Assembly: GCF_016862095.1 (NCBI RefSeq)
Contig: NZ_BOMH01000051.1
Coordinates: forward strand, 112,961 to 176,960
Length of the DNA stretch: 64,000 nt
Direction of reading: 5' to 3'
Source: Actinoplanes cyaneus
Lineage (GTDB): Bacteria > Actinomycetota > Actinomycetes > Mycobacteriales > Micromonosporaceae
Shown in pieces: positions 16,762-24,431 of this stretch. Position numbers and translations under genes: made by a program. The notes under the pieces are model-generated. The model saw nothing but the letters and a program-made list of their open reading frames with translations. It did no database searches and was not told the origin of the DNA. Position 1 is the first letter of the stretch, and every line of letters starts with the position of its first letter.

Positions 16762-18251
16762 CAGGCCCTCCTCGCCCCCGCCACCAGCTCACCAAGACCT
16801 GTCGCCTCCGCCGCCGGCGGCTCACCGGAGCCTGTCGCCGCCGCCGGCCCACCGGAACCTGTCGCCGCCGCCGGCTCACCAGGGCCTGTCGTCTCCGCTG
16901 CCGTCAGCTTGCCAAGGCCTGTCGTTGCCGCCGGCTCGTCAAGGGCGGTCGTCTCCGCCGCCGCGCCCAGGGCCGGGTCGCCGAGCGGCGCGCCCGCGGC
17001 GGTGCGGCGGGTCACCTCGAAGCCGGCCGGGGTCGCCTCGACCCGGACGTGGGACACGGCCGGGCTCCCGCACGCGCGGTCGCAACCCACCCAGTGCACC
17101 GGCAGGCCGTCCTTCACGAAACGGGTCGCGGCGTCGGCCTCGGCCCGCACGTCGGCCAGGGACTTCGCGCACCCGGGACGGCCGGCGCACGCGCTGACCC
17201 CGGTCCATCGCGAGGTGGCCGTCACCACCAGGCCGGCGGCGGCCATCCGCTCGACCCGGCCCTCGGCCGCGGCTCGGGTCAGGCCGGGCACCAGGACGCC
17301 ACGCCACGGCGTGACGACGAGACGCTCCGCGTCCTCCAAGGCCCTCAGCTGTACGCCCTCGAGCCGCCCGAGTGGCACCAGAGCCCCAGCCGCGAACTGA
17401 CCATTTCCGGTCACGACGCCCACCAGGCCGCCAGGCTCGACCCCCTCGGCTGCGGCCGCCGTCGTGACGCTCCCGGCTGTGACGCCTGCGGCTGTGGCGT
17501 CTCCCGTCGTGACGCTGTCCGTCATGACGCTGCTCGCCCTGACGTTTCCCGCTGTGAGGCCCGCTGCTGTGACGGCCGCCGCTGTGAGGCCGAGCTCGGC
17601 GGCGACCCGGGCCGACACCCGGGCCGGCCCGCCGGTCAGCTCGCGCAGCCGCCAGGCAGCCCCGGAGGCGTCGGCCGGCCGCTGCGCCGAGCGCTCCGCC
17701 AGGAACGCGTGCGCCGCGACGACCAGCGCCTCCACCACCCGCTCCGCACCCACCCGCAGGCCGGTGTCGTGGCCGCCGAACCGCAGCGCGAACCCACGTC
17801 CCGCCGGCAACGCGGCGACATCGGCGGCGAGGGGCACGGGACCGATCGCGAACAGGAACTTGCCGGGCAGCGCGGCCAGCGCGGGGTCGGCGCAGATCGC
17901 GGCGTCCAGCTCGCCCACCGCTCGGCGGATCCGATCGTCGGCGAGCGGCGGCGCGGCAATGTTGCGTACCGCATCGTGGGTTGACGAGGGCAGCAGCCCG
18001 GCGTCGCGCAAGCGGGCCGCCAAGGTCTCCGCCTGCTCTGCCTTCAAGGCCCTGAGCTGCAGGTTCGCTCGTGAGGTCAGCTCCAGCCGGCCGTCGCCGA
18101 ACTCCTCGGCGAGCTCGCGCAGCGAGCGCAGCTGGGCGCCGCTCAGCAGACCACCGGGCAGCCGGACCCGCGCCAGCAGCCCGTCGGCCGCGGCGTGGAG
18201 CCGCAGCGCGCCGGGGCAGGCGTCGGTGTCCGACTGACGAAGGCGAGTCAC
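16761..18251 (-). CDS. cobG: Precorrin-3B synthase, with repeat-expanded linkers
   Basis: A sulfite/nitrite-reductase-like enzyme that oxidises precorrin-3A and contracts the ring in the aerobic B12 route. GTG 18251 begins MTRLRQSDTDACPGALRLH. The N-half has ELTSRANLQLRAL, a typical siroheme-reductase fold block. Cluster ligands appear in SACAGRPGCAKSLAD and GCDRACGSP (C-x5-C and C-x3-C), arranged as for a 4Fe-4S centre. Two oddities stand out: a Thr/Val/Ala-rich low-complexity insert between the halves (about residues 220-265) and a C-terminal tail of AAATGSGEP-like repeats (about 430-490). Both are encoded by minisatellites and unlikely to be catalytic. Divergent from cobN. Confidence 0.88.
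   Translation of the reverse strand: MTRLRQSDTDACPGALRLHAAADGLLARVRLPGGLLSGAQLRSLRELAEEFGDGRLELTSRANLQLRALKAEQAETLAARLRDAGLLPSSTHDAVRNIAAPPLADDRIRRAVGELDAAICADPALAALPGKFLFAIGPVPLAADVAALPAGRGFALRFGGHDTGLRVGAERVVEALVVAAHAFLAERSAQRPADASGAAWRLRELTGGPARVSARVAAELGLTAAAVTAAGLTAGNVRASSVMTDSVTTGDATAAGVTAGSVTTAAAAEGVEPGGLVGVVTGNGQFAAGALVPLGRLEGVQLRALEDAERLVVTPWRGVLVPGLTRAAAEGRVERMAAAGLVVTATSRWTGVSACAGRPGCAKSLADVRAEADAATRFVKDGLPVHWVGCDRACGSPAVSHVRVEATPAGFEVTRRTAAGAPLGDPALGAAAETTALDEPAATTGLGKLTAAETTGPGEPAAATGSGGPAAATGSGEPPAAEATGLGELVAGARRA
16787..16960 (-). repeat. 27/33-bp minisatellite encoding the CobG tail
   Basis: The core CCTGTCG recurs at 16798, 16831, 16858, 16885 and 16918, spaced 33, 27, 27 and 33 bases, always a multiple of three. 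The units read as Gly-x-Pro-Ala-Ala-Ala-Thr-Gly-like nonapeptides in cobG. The frame is preserved in every unit, which is what a tolerated, length-variable tail would show. Confidence 0.75.
17459..17600 (-). repeat. Short-period in-frame repeats in the middle of cobG
   Basis: Imperfect units built on GTGACG and GCTGTGA with 15-21 base spacing recur about eight times. They encode the Thr/Val/Ala-rich insert between the two halves of CobG. They interrupt the protein at a natural domain junction. Confidence 0.6.
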
Positions 18252-18295
18252 GGCCCGGATACTACGGGCGGCCTCCGACAGGACCGCAGCCTCGG

Positions 18296-18357
18296 GTCGG
18301 CAGCATCACAACTTCGTCAGCGGCATCACACGGCCCGTCAGCGGCGTCACGAAATCG
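18296..18357. repeat. Three 20-21 bp tandem units upstream of the cobalamin riboswitch
   Basis: Three adjacent units begin at 18296, 18316 and 18337 and share GTC-(A/G)-GC-(A/G)-GC-(A/G)-TCAC. The period equals two turns of DNA. They lie between the divergent cobG and cobN genes and upstream of the riboswitch, so they could be an operator array. This is inference from position and spacing; the 324-bp cobG-cobN gap otherwise holds the riboswitch and promoter. Confidence 0.5.
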
Positions 18358-18394
18358 GTCCGGCATCGGAACCCGGTCACGTCCGGGCGTCCAG

Positions 18395-18545
18395 TAGCGT
18401 GTGGCGGAACAAGTGAATGTCAGCGGTGACGCTGCGGAGGAAGCCGGTGCGAGTCCGGCGCGGTCCCGCCACTGTCACCGGGCTCAGCCGACCAGTGCTC
18501 AGCCCGGGAGCCAGGAACTCCGGTCGCCGTGATTTCTCTACTACC
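18395..18545 (+). promoter_or_regulatory. Cobalamin riboswitch upstream of cobN
   Basis: The conserved core reads GGAAGCCGGTGCGAGTCCGG, then GGTCCCGCCACTGTCACCG, followed by GGGAGCCAGGAACTCCGG, the B12-box region. These match the adenosylcobalamin aptamer in order and spacing. It ends some 15-30 bases before the cobN SD, so B12 binding would most likely block translation start or cause termination. An ATG at 18417 lies inside the aptamer and is not the cobN start. Confidence 0.93.
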
Positions 18546-18575
18546 CGGGGCGCGGACCCCGAGGGGAGCGCACGC

Positions 18576-21500
18576 GTGTTTCTGCTGCTGTCGACGTCCG
18601 ACACGGACCTGCTCAGCGCCCGGGCCAGCGGCTCGGCCTGGCGGCTCGGCAACCCGGCCCGCACCGGGGTCGACGACCTGCCGGCCCTGCTCGACGGGAT
18701 CGAGCTGGTCGTCGTCCGCATCCTCGGCGGCCGCCGTGCGTGGGAGGAGGGGCTCGACGCGCTGCTCGGCGGGGAGATCCCGGTGGTGGTGCTCGGCGGC
18801 GAGATGGCGCCGGACGCCGACCTCATGAAGCTCTCCACGGTCCCGGCCGGCATCGCTGCCGACGCGCACCTCTACCTCGCCCAGGGCGGCGCGGAGAACC
18901 TGACGAGCCTGCACGACTTCCTCTCCGACACGGTGCTGCTCACCGGCAACGGCTTCGCGCCGCCGGTCGAGAGCCCGCAGTGGGGGATCCTTCCGCGGGA
19001 CGCGAAGGAGGCGGAGACGACCGTCGCCGTCCTCTACTACCGCGCGCACCACATGGCCGGGAACACCGCGTTCGTCGAGGCGCTCTGCCAGGCGATCGAG
19101 GCGAAGGGCGCCCGCGCTCTGCCGATCTTCACGGCCTCGCTGCGCACCGCGTCGCCGGAGCTGCTCGCCGAGCTGCGCAAGGCGGATGCCCTGGTGGTGA
19201 CCGTGCTCGCGGCCGGCGGCACCCGCCCCGCGACCGCGAGCGCCGGCGGCGACGACGAGGCGTGGGATGTCGGTGTGCTGGCCGACCTCGACGTGCCGAT
19301 CCTGCAGGGCCTGTGCCTGACCAGCTCGCGCGCGACCTGGGAGGCCAGCGACGACGGCCTGTCCCCGCTGGACGCGGCGACCCAGGTGGCGATCCCGGAG
19401 TTCGACGGGCGGATCATCACGGTCCCGTTCTCGTTCAAGGAGATCGACCAGGACGGCCTCTCGGTCTACGTGGCCGACCCCGAGCGCGCGTCCCGGGTGG
19501 CCGGCATCGCCACCGCTCACGCGCGCCTGCGGCACGTCCCGCCGGCCGACCGCAGGATCGCGCTGATGCTCTCGGCCTACCCCACCAAGCACGCCCGGAT
19601 CGGCAACGCGGTCGGCCTGGACACGCCCGCCTCGACGGTCGCCCTGCTCGCGGCGATGGCCGAGCGTGGCTACCGGATCGGTGACTTCGGGTCCTACGAC
19701 GGCGACTCCCTGATCCACACCCTGATCGCGGCCGGTGGGCAGGACCCGGACTGGCTCACCGAGGAGCAGCTGGCCGGTAACCCGGTGCGGATTCCGGGCG
19801 CGCGCTACCAGGCCTGGTTCGACACCCTCCCCGAGGATTTCCGGGAGGGCGTCGTCCAGCACTGGGGCCCGCCGCCCGGCGAGCTCTACACCGACAACGG
19901 CGACATCGTGCTGGCCGCCCTCCGTGACGAGAACATCGTCGTGATGGTGCAGCCCCCGCGCGGTTTCGGGGCGAACCCGGTGGCGATCTACCACGATCCG
20001 GACCTGCCGCCGAGCCACCACTACCTGGCCGCCTACCGCTGGGTGGCCGATGAGTTCGGCGCGCACGCGGTGGTGCACGTCGGCAAGCACGGCAACCTGG
20101 AGTGGCTGCCCGGCAAGAACGTGGGCATGTCCGCCTCCGACGGCACCGACGCGGCGCTCGGCGACCTGCCGCTGATCTACCCCTTCCTGGTCAACGACCC
20201 GGGCGAGGGCACGCAGGCCAAGCGCCGGGCGCACGCCACGCTGGTCGATCACCTGATCCCGCCGATGGCGCGCGCCGAGTCCTACGGCGACATCGCCCGC
20301 CTGGAGCAGCTGCTGGACGAGCACGCCAACATCGCCACGCTCGACCCGGCGAAGCTGCCGGCGATCCGCGCGCAGATCTGGACGCTGATCCAGGCCGCGA
20401 AGATGGACCACGACCTCGGCCTGTCCAACCGGCCGGACGACGAGCAGTTCGACGATTTCATCATGCACATCGACGGCTGGCTGTGTGAGATCAAGGACGT
20501 GCAGATCCGCGACGGGCTGCACGTGCTCGGCGCCGCTCCGGAAGGCACCGCCAGGGTCAACCTGGTGCTCGCGATGCTCCGCGCCCGTCAGATGTGGGCC
20601 GGTCAGGTGGCCGCGCTGCCCGGTCTGCGGGAGGCGCTGGGCCTCGCCGAGGAAGCGTCGACCGCCGAGACCGACGCGATCGAGGAGCAGGCCCGCGCGC
20701 TGGTCACCGCCATGGAGGAGGCCGGCTGGCCGACGACGGTCCCGGCCGATCTGCTGACCGCCGGCTCCGCGCCGGGCGGCATCCCGGATCTCGCCGCCAG
20801 GCCTGAGGTCGTGCGGGTGCTGGAGTTCGCGGCGCGCGAGGTGGTGCCGCGGCTCGCGCGGACCACCGACGAGCTCACCAACGTGCTGCACGCGCTCGAC
20901 GGCGGTTACGTGCCGGCCGGCCCGAGCGGCTCCCCGCTCCGTGGCCTGATCAACGTGCTCCCCACCGGCCGCAACTTCTACTCCGTCGACCCGAAGGCGA
21001 TCCCGAGCTCCCTCGCGTGGGAGACCGGTCAGGCGATGGCCGACTCGCTGCTGGCGCGCTACCGCAAGGACTACGGCGACTGGCCGAAATCGGTCGGCCT
21101 CTCCGCGTGGGGGACCAGCGCCATGCGCACCGCCGGGGACGACATCGCCGAGGTGCTGGCGCTCATCGGCGTACGCCCGATCTGGGATCCTGCCTCTCGC
21201 CGGGTCACCGGCCTGGAGCCGATCACCCGCGAGGAGCTGGGCCGGCCCCGGATCGACGTGACGATTCGCATCTCCGGCTTCTTCCGGGACGCGTTCCCGC
21301 ACGTCGTGGCGATGCTCGACGACGCCTTCCGGATGGTCGCCGACCTCGACGAACCCGACAACTACGTGCGGGAGCACGCGCGGCGGGACCAGGACGAGCA
21401 CGGCGACTGGCGGCGGGCCACCATGCGGATCTTCGGTTCACGCCCCGGGGCGTACGGAGCCGGGATCCTGCCCCTGATCGACAGCCGGAACTGGCGGGAC

Positions 21501-22148
21501 GACGCCGACCTGGCCGAGGTGTACGCGGTGTGGGGCGGCTTCGCCTACGGCCGTGACCTCGACGGGGTGCCGGCACGGGGGGACATGGAGAACGCGTACC
21601 GGCGCATCGACGTCGCCGCGAAGAACATCGACACCCGCGAGCACGACATCGCCGACTCCGACGACTACTTCCAGTACCACGGCGGCATGATCGCGACGGT
21701 GCGCGCGCTGACCGGGAAGGCGCCCGCGGCGTACATCGGTGACTCGACGAACCCGGACGCGACGCGGACCCGCAGCCTGACCGAGGAGACCGCGCGCATC
21801 TTCCGGGCCCGGGTGGTGAACCCGCGCTGGATCGCCGCGATGCGCCGGCACGGCTACAAGGGCGCGTTCGAGCTGGCCGCGACCGTCGACTACCTCTTCG
21901 GGTACGACGCGACCGCCGGTGTCGTCGCCGACTGGATGTACGAGCAGCTCGCCACGACGTACGCGCTCGACGCGGAGAACCAGGAGTTCATGAAACGGTC
22001 GAACCCGTGGGCGCTGCACGGCATCACCGAGCGCCTGCTGGAGGCGGCCGAGCGCAAGCTCTGGGACTCCCCGTCGCCTGACACGCTGGCCGCGCTCCAG
22101 CAGCTCTACCTCGAGACCGAGGGCGATCTGGAGGACGGGCCGGCCTAG
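18576..22148 (+). CDS. cobN: Cobaltochelatase subunit CobN
   Basis: A 1190-residue large subunit of the ATP-dependent aerobic cobaltochelatase that inserts cobalt into hydrogenobyrinate a,c-diamide; it works with CobS and CobT, absent here. GTG 18576 follows GAGGGGAG (18561-18568) and gives VFLLLSTSDTDLLSARASG, the usual start. CobN/BchH blocks seen include HVGKHGNLEWLPGKN, RNFYSVDPKAIPS and YQYHGGMIATVRALTGKAPAAYIGDS (broken here for length: YQYHGGMIA, then TGKAPAAYIGDS). Length is normal. Control by the riboswitch is expected. The TAG stop lies in the arm of a palindrome shared with the convergent gene. Confidence 0.95.
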   Translation: MFLLLSTSDTDLLSARASGSAWRLGNPARTGVDDLPALLDGIELVVVRILGGRRAWEEGLDALLGGEIPVVVLGGEMAPDADLMKLSTVPAGIAADAHLYLAQGGAENLTSLHDFLSDTVLLTGNGFAPPVESPQWGILPRDAKEAETTVAVLYYRAHHMAGNTAFVEALCQAIEAKGARALPIFTASLRTASPELLAELRKADALVVTVLAAGGTRPATASAGGDDEAWDVGVLADLDVPILQGLCLTSSRATWEASDDGLSPLDAATQVAIPEFDGRIITVPFSFKEIDQDGLSVYVADPERASRVAGIATAHARLRHVPPADRRIALMLSAYPTKHARIGNAVGLDTPASTVALLAAMAERGYRIGDFGSYDGDSLIHTLIAAGGQDPDWLTEEQLAGNPVRIPGARYQAWFDTLPEDFREGVVQHWGPPPGELYTDNGDIVLAALRDENIVVMVQPPRGFGANPVAIYHDPDLPPSHHYLAAYRWVADEFGAHAVVHVGKHGNLEWLPGKNVGMSASDGTDAALGDLPLIYPFLVNDPGEGTQAKRRAHATLVDHLIPPMARAESYGDIARLEQLLDEHANIATLDPAKLPAIRAQIWTLIQAAKMDHDLGLSNRPDDEQFDDFIMHIDGWLCEIKDVQIRDGLHVLGAAPEGTARVNLVLAMLRARQMWAGQVAALPGLREALGLAEEASTAETDAIEEQARALVTAMEEAGWPTTVPADLLTAGSAPGGIPDLAARPEVVRVLEFAAREVVPRLARTTDELTNVLHALDGGYVPAGPSGSPLRGLINVLPTGRNFYSVDPKAIPSSLAWETGQAMADSLLARYRKDYGDWPKSVGLSAWGTSAMRTAGDDIAEVLALIGVRPIWDPASRRVTGLEPITREELGRPRIDVTIRISGFFRDAFPHVVAMLDDAFRMVADLDEPDNYVREHARRDQDEHGDWRRATMRIFGSRPGAYGAGILPLIDSRNWRDDADLAEVYAVWGGFAYGRDLDGVPARGDMENAYRRIDVAAKNIDTREHDIADSDDYFQYHGGMIATVRALTGKAPAAYIGDSTNPDATRTRSLTEETARIFRARVVNPRWIAAMRRHGYKGAFELAATVDYLFGYDATAGVVADWMYEQLATTYALDAENQEFMKRSNPWALHGITERLLEAAERKLWDSPSPDTLAALQQLYLETEGDLEDGPA

Positions 22149-22200
22149 GCGTGCTTCGCGGTGCGGCCGGGGCTGCGGCCGCACCGCGAAACGCCGCCTA
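22146..22200. repeat. Family-2 palindrome, copy 1; supplies both flanking stop codons
   Basis: Outer arms TAGGCG (22146-22151) and CGCCTA (22195-22200) and inner arms TTCGCGGTGCGGCC (22155-22168) and GGCCGCACCGCGAA (22177-22190) enclose an 8-base loop. The first TAG is the cobN stop. The last CTA is the stop of the leftward AhpD-like gene. It can act as a bidirectional terminator, and a related element occurs at 30627-30704. Confidence 0.8.
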
Positions 22201-22656
22201 ACCCCAGTTCATCGGGGCCTGCTGCTTCGTGGTCACGTTGATCCGGTTGAAGAAGTTGGTGGTGGCGATCCACAACACGATCGCCCCCAGCTGCTCCTCG
22301 GTGAAGTGCTTCGCGGCCTCGTCCCAGATCGCGTCCGGCACCGGGTCGGGGCTGTCCGCGAGCCGGGTCGCGTACTCGCTGAGCGCGAGCGCGGCCCGCT
22401 CCGGCTCGGTGAAGTAGGGCGTCTCGCGCCACACCGGCACCGCGAACAGCCGATCGTCGGTCTCGCCGGCCTTGCGTAGCCCCTTCGCACCCGAGTCGAC
22501 GCAGGGCCCGCACCCGTTGATTTGGCTGGCCCGCAGGTGCACCAGCTCCAGCACGACGCTCGGCACCCCGGCCGAGTACGCCGACTTGTAGAGCAGATTG
22601 ACCGCCTTGACCACGTCGTCCTGCGGCCCGGTCCGGTTGGTGAGGCGTGCTCCCAT
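22198..22656 (-). CDS. AhpD-like / carboxymuconolactone decarboxylase family protein, ECF41 partner
   Basis: A 152-residue all-helical protein with LRASQINGCGPCVDSGAK, the AhpD-like redox motif C-x-x-C. The histidine usually found four residues after the second cysteine is replaced by Gly, so the proton relay differs from AhpD. Such proteins are the commonest genetic partners of ECF41 sigma factors, and here that sigma gene is divergent, 83 bases away. A promoter matching the ECF41 consensus (22702-22728) and a good SD (AGGAG) lie directly upstream. Expected role: a peroxidase, thiol reductase or decarboxylase-like stress enzyme; the substrate is unknown. Confidence 0.85.
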   Translation of the reverse strand: MGARLTNRTGPQDDVVKAVNLLYKSAYSAGVPSVVLELVHLRASQINGCGPCVDSGAKGLRKAGETDDRLFAVPVWRETPYFTEPERAALALSEYATRLADSPDPVPDAIWDEAAKHFTEEQLGAIVLWIATTNFFNRINVTTKQQAPMNWG

Positions 22657-22666
22657 GACATTCTCC

Positions 22667-22693
22667 TGTCACATCCGTGCGACTTGCTCCGTC
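22667..22693 (+). promoter_or_regulatory. ECF41-type promoter for the sigma gene
   Basis: TGTCACA (22667-22673), a 16-base spacer and CGTC (22690-22693). This matches the known ECF41 target promoter pattern. The expected start point near 22700 leaves a 40-base leader before ATG 22740, which implies that the sigma factor drives its own gene. Confidence 0.75.
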
Positions 22694-22701
22694 GACCACG
22701 T

Positions 22702-22728
22702 GACGCGTGGGATCGCGAGAATGTGACA
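22702..22728 (-). promoter_or_regulatory. ECF41-type promoter for the AhpD-like gene
   Basis: On the minus strand, TGTCACA (22728-22722), a 16-base spacer and CGTC (22705-22702). The start point would be near 22696, about 40 bases before the ATG at 22656. It faces the plus-strand promoter nearly head-on, so two holoenzymes could not easily occupy both at once. Confidence 0.78.
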
Positions 22729-22739
22729 GGAGAAGCGAC

Positions 22740-23570
22740 ATGAGTGACGATCTGCTGGCCACCGAGTTCGAGGCCAACCGGGGACGGCTGCGTGCGGTGG
22801 CGCACCGGATGCTGGGCTCCGGCGCCGAGGCGGACGACGCCGTGCAGGAGACGTGGCTGCGCCTGAACCGGACCGGCGGCGACACGATCGACAACCTGCC
22901 GGCCTGGCTGACCACCGTCGTCGGGCGGGTCTGCCTCGACATGCTGCGCTCCCGTGCCACCCGCCGCGAGGAGCCACCGGTCGAGCTGCCCGGCGGGGCC
23001 GACCCGGAACGAGAAGTGCTCCTGGCGGACTCGGTCGGAGTGGCGCTGCTGGTCGTTCTGGAGACGTTGACCCCCGCCGAGCGACTCGCGTTCGTGCTGC
23101 ACGACCTGTTCGCGGTCTCCTTCGACGAGATCGCGCCGGTGGTGGGGCGCAGCCCGGCGGCCACACGGCAGCTCGCCAGCCGTGCACGGCGGCGCGTGCA
23201 CGGCGGCTCACCGGCCGGCGCGGCGGACTTCGCCCGTCAGCGGGAGATCGTCGACGCGTTCCTGGCCGCGGCGCGCGGCGACGACTTCGAGGGCCTGCTC
23301 AGGCTGCTCGACCCGGACGTCGCCCTGCGGATGGGCGATGGTGCGGCGCGGCTGGGCGACGGCACGCCGGCCGAGCAGGCGGCACGGTTCTTCGCCGGGC
23401 GTGCGCACGGCGCGATGCCGGCGACGATCGACGGCATCGCCGGTGCGCTGGTGAACACGCCGTGGGGTGCGCGGATCGCGCTCGCCTTCACGGTGGCCGG
23501 CGACCGCATCATCGCCATCGACGCCATCGTGGACCCGGACGAGTCCGTCACCATCGACCTGCTCAACTGA
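22740..23570 (+). CDS. ECF41-like RNA polymerase sigma factor with C-terminal SnoaL-like domain
   Basis: A 276-residue ECF sigma factor. Region 2 is about 8-75 (FEANRGRLRAVAHRMLGS, ADDAVQETWLRL) and region 4 about 105-160 (LTPAERLAFVLHDLFAVSF, VGRSPAATRQLASRARRRV). A SnoaL-like extension (about 175-276, from IVDAFLAAARGDDFEGLLRLL) replaces a separate anti-sigma factor in this group and modulates activity. The family's usual WLPEP, DGGGR and NPDKL landmarks are degenerate or missing here. ATG 22740 follows AGGAGA. Its promoter matches the ECF41 consensus, suggesting autoregulation along with the AhpD-like gene. Confidence 0.88.
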   Translation: MSDDLLATEFEANRGRLRAVAHRMLGSGAEADDAVQETWLRLNRTGGDTIDNLPAWLTTVVGRVCLDMLRSRATRREEPPVELPGGADPEREVLLADSVGVALLVVLETLTPAERLAFVLHDLFAVSFDEIAPVVGRSPAATRQLASRARRRVHGGSPAGAADFARQREIVDAFLAAARGDDFEGLLRLLDPDVALRMGDGAARLGDGTPAEQAARFFAGRAHGAMPATIDGIAGALVNTPWGARIALAFTVAGDRIIAIDAIVDPDESVTIDLLN

Positions 23571-23613
23571 CCCGGCCGCCGCCGGACCCCGGACCCCGCC
23601 GGGCGGTCATGGT

Positions 23614-23670
23614 CCGGCTGGCTCTCACGGTCGTTGTTCGTGCCTCATGACGACCGTGAAAGCCAGCCGG
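23614..23670. repeat. Family-1 palindrome, copy A
   Basis: A 57-bp imperfect palindrome lies between the convergent sigma-factor and cobF genes. The arms start CCGGCTGGCTCTCACGGTCG and the other arm reads, in reverse complement, CCGGCTGGCTTTCACGGTCG; only one internal position and the arm tips differ. The loop region contains TTCGTGCCTCAT. It belongs to a family of five elements in this window. Confidence 0.85.
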
Positions 23671-23677
23671 GAGACGG

Positions 23678-24430
23678 TCACTCGGCGGGGCGGCGGAGCA
23701 GGTAGGTGTCCATGATCCAGCCGTGCCGATCGCGGGCCTCCGAGCGGGTCCGGACGATCTCGTCGCCCACGTCCGCGATCCGGCCCGAGGCGAGCAGCTC
23801 GTCCTCGGTGCCGACATAGGCGCCCCAGAAGATGTCCGCGTCGGGATACTTCGTGAACGCCTGCTGCGCGTCGAGCATCACCACCACGTCGTCGACGCCT
23901 TCGGGCCAGCCCTCGGCGAGACGCCGCCCGGTGGTGATCTGGAACGGCTGACCCACCCGGTTCAGCCCGACCCGATGCTTCGCGGCGAGCGCGGAGACGC
24001 TGCTGATGCCGGGGATGACCTCGTACGCGAAAGTCGTTTCTCCTCTGTCGAGGATCTCCTCCAGGATGGCGATCGTGGAGTCGTAGAGTGACGGATCACC
24101 CCAGACCAGGAAGGAGCCGGTCTCGTCGTCCTTGAGATGCTGGCTGATCAGGTCCTCGATCACCTGGGAGCGGCGGGTGCGCCAGTCGGCGATCGTCCCG
24201 GTGTAGTCCGCCGGGGTGCGGTCGCGGTCGGGGTCGCGGCCCTCGACGATCCGCTTGTGCGGGTGTGAGTACGCCCGGATGATCCGCTCGCGCAGGTCGA
24301 TCAGGCTCTGCTTGGTCTCGCCCTTGTCGAGCAGGAAGAACACGTTCGTCCGGCCGATCGCCTTGGCCGCCTGCAGGGTCAGATGGTCCGGGTCGCCAGC
24401 ACCGATCCCGATCACGTAGATCTTCCGCAC
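23678..24430 (-). CDS. cobF: Precorrin-6A synthase (deacetylating)
   Basis: A 250-residue SAM-dependent methylase acting at C1 of precorrin-5 with loss of acetate. GTG 24430 gives VRKIYVIGIGAGDPDHLTLQ, the glycine-rich start of tetrapyrrole methylases; the open frame extends upstream to 24628 but that part is basic, repeat-derived sequence. Further blocks are FFLLDKGETKQSL, FLVWGDPSLYDSTI and YEVIPGISSVSALAA. It is separated from the other cob genes by the ECF41 pair and has no riboswitch of its own that I can see. Confidence 0.92.
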   Translation of the reverse strand: MRKIYVIGIGAGDPDHLTLQAAKAIGRTNVFFLLDKGETKQSLIDLRERIIRAYSHPHKRIVEGRDPDRDRTPADYTGTIADWRTRRSQVIEDLISQHLKDDETGSFLVWGDPSLYDSTIAILEEILDRGETTFAYEVIPGISSVSALAAKHRVGLNRVGQPFQITTGRRLAEGWPEGVDDVVVMLDAQQAFTKYPDADIFWGAYVGTEDELLASGRIADVGDEIVRTRSEARDRHGWIMDTYLLRRPAE

Positions 24431-24431
24431 G

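Larger units (their letters stand above)
22661..22734. repeat. 13-bp inverted repeat carrying -35 elements and both ribosome binding sites
   Basis: TTCTCCTGTCACA (22661-22673) and its exact reverse complement TGTGACAGGAGAA (22722-22734) bracket the divergent region. Each arm contains a TGTCACA -35 hexamer-like element for one gene and, on the other strand, the AGGAGA ribosome binding site of the opposite gene. Confidence 0.85.

Noticed and set aside
16787..16960. CRISPR array
   Set aside because: Repeats are 27-33 bp, spacerless, in frame within cobG and encode a protein tail; no cas genes are nearby.
18417..18575. ATG at 18417 as start of cobN
   Set aside because: It lies inside the cobalamin aptamer. 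GTG 18576 has a strong SD and starts the conserved part of CobN.
18420..21401. Minus-strand ORF of 993 codons opposite cobN, and similar long ORFs opposite 42.1-44.9 kb and 6.4-8.3 kb
   Set aside because: Composition is typical of antisense frames in GC-rich DNA and no family motif is seen, while cobN and the other sense genes are unmistakable.
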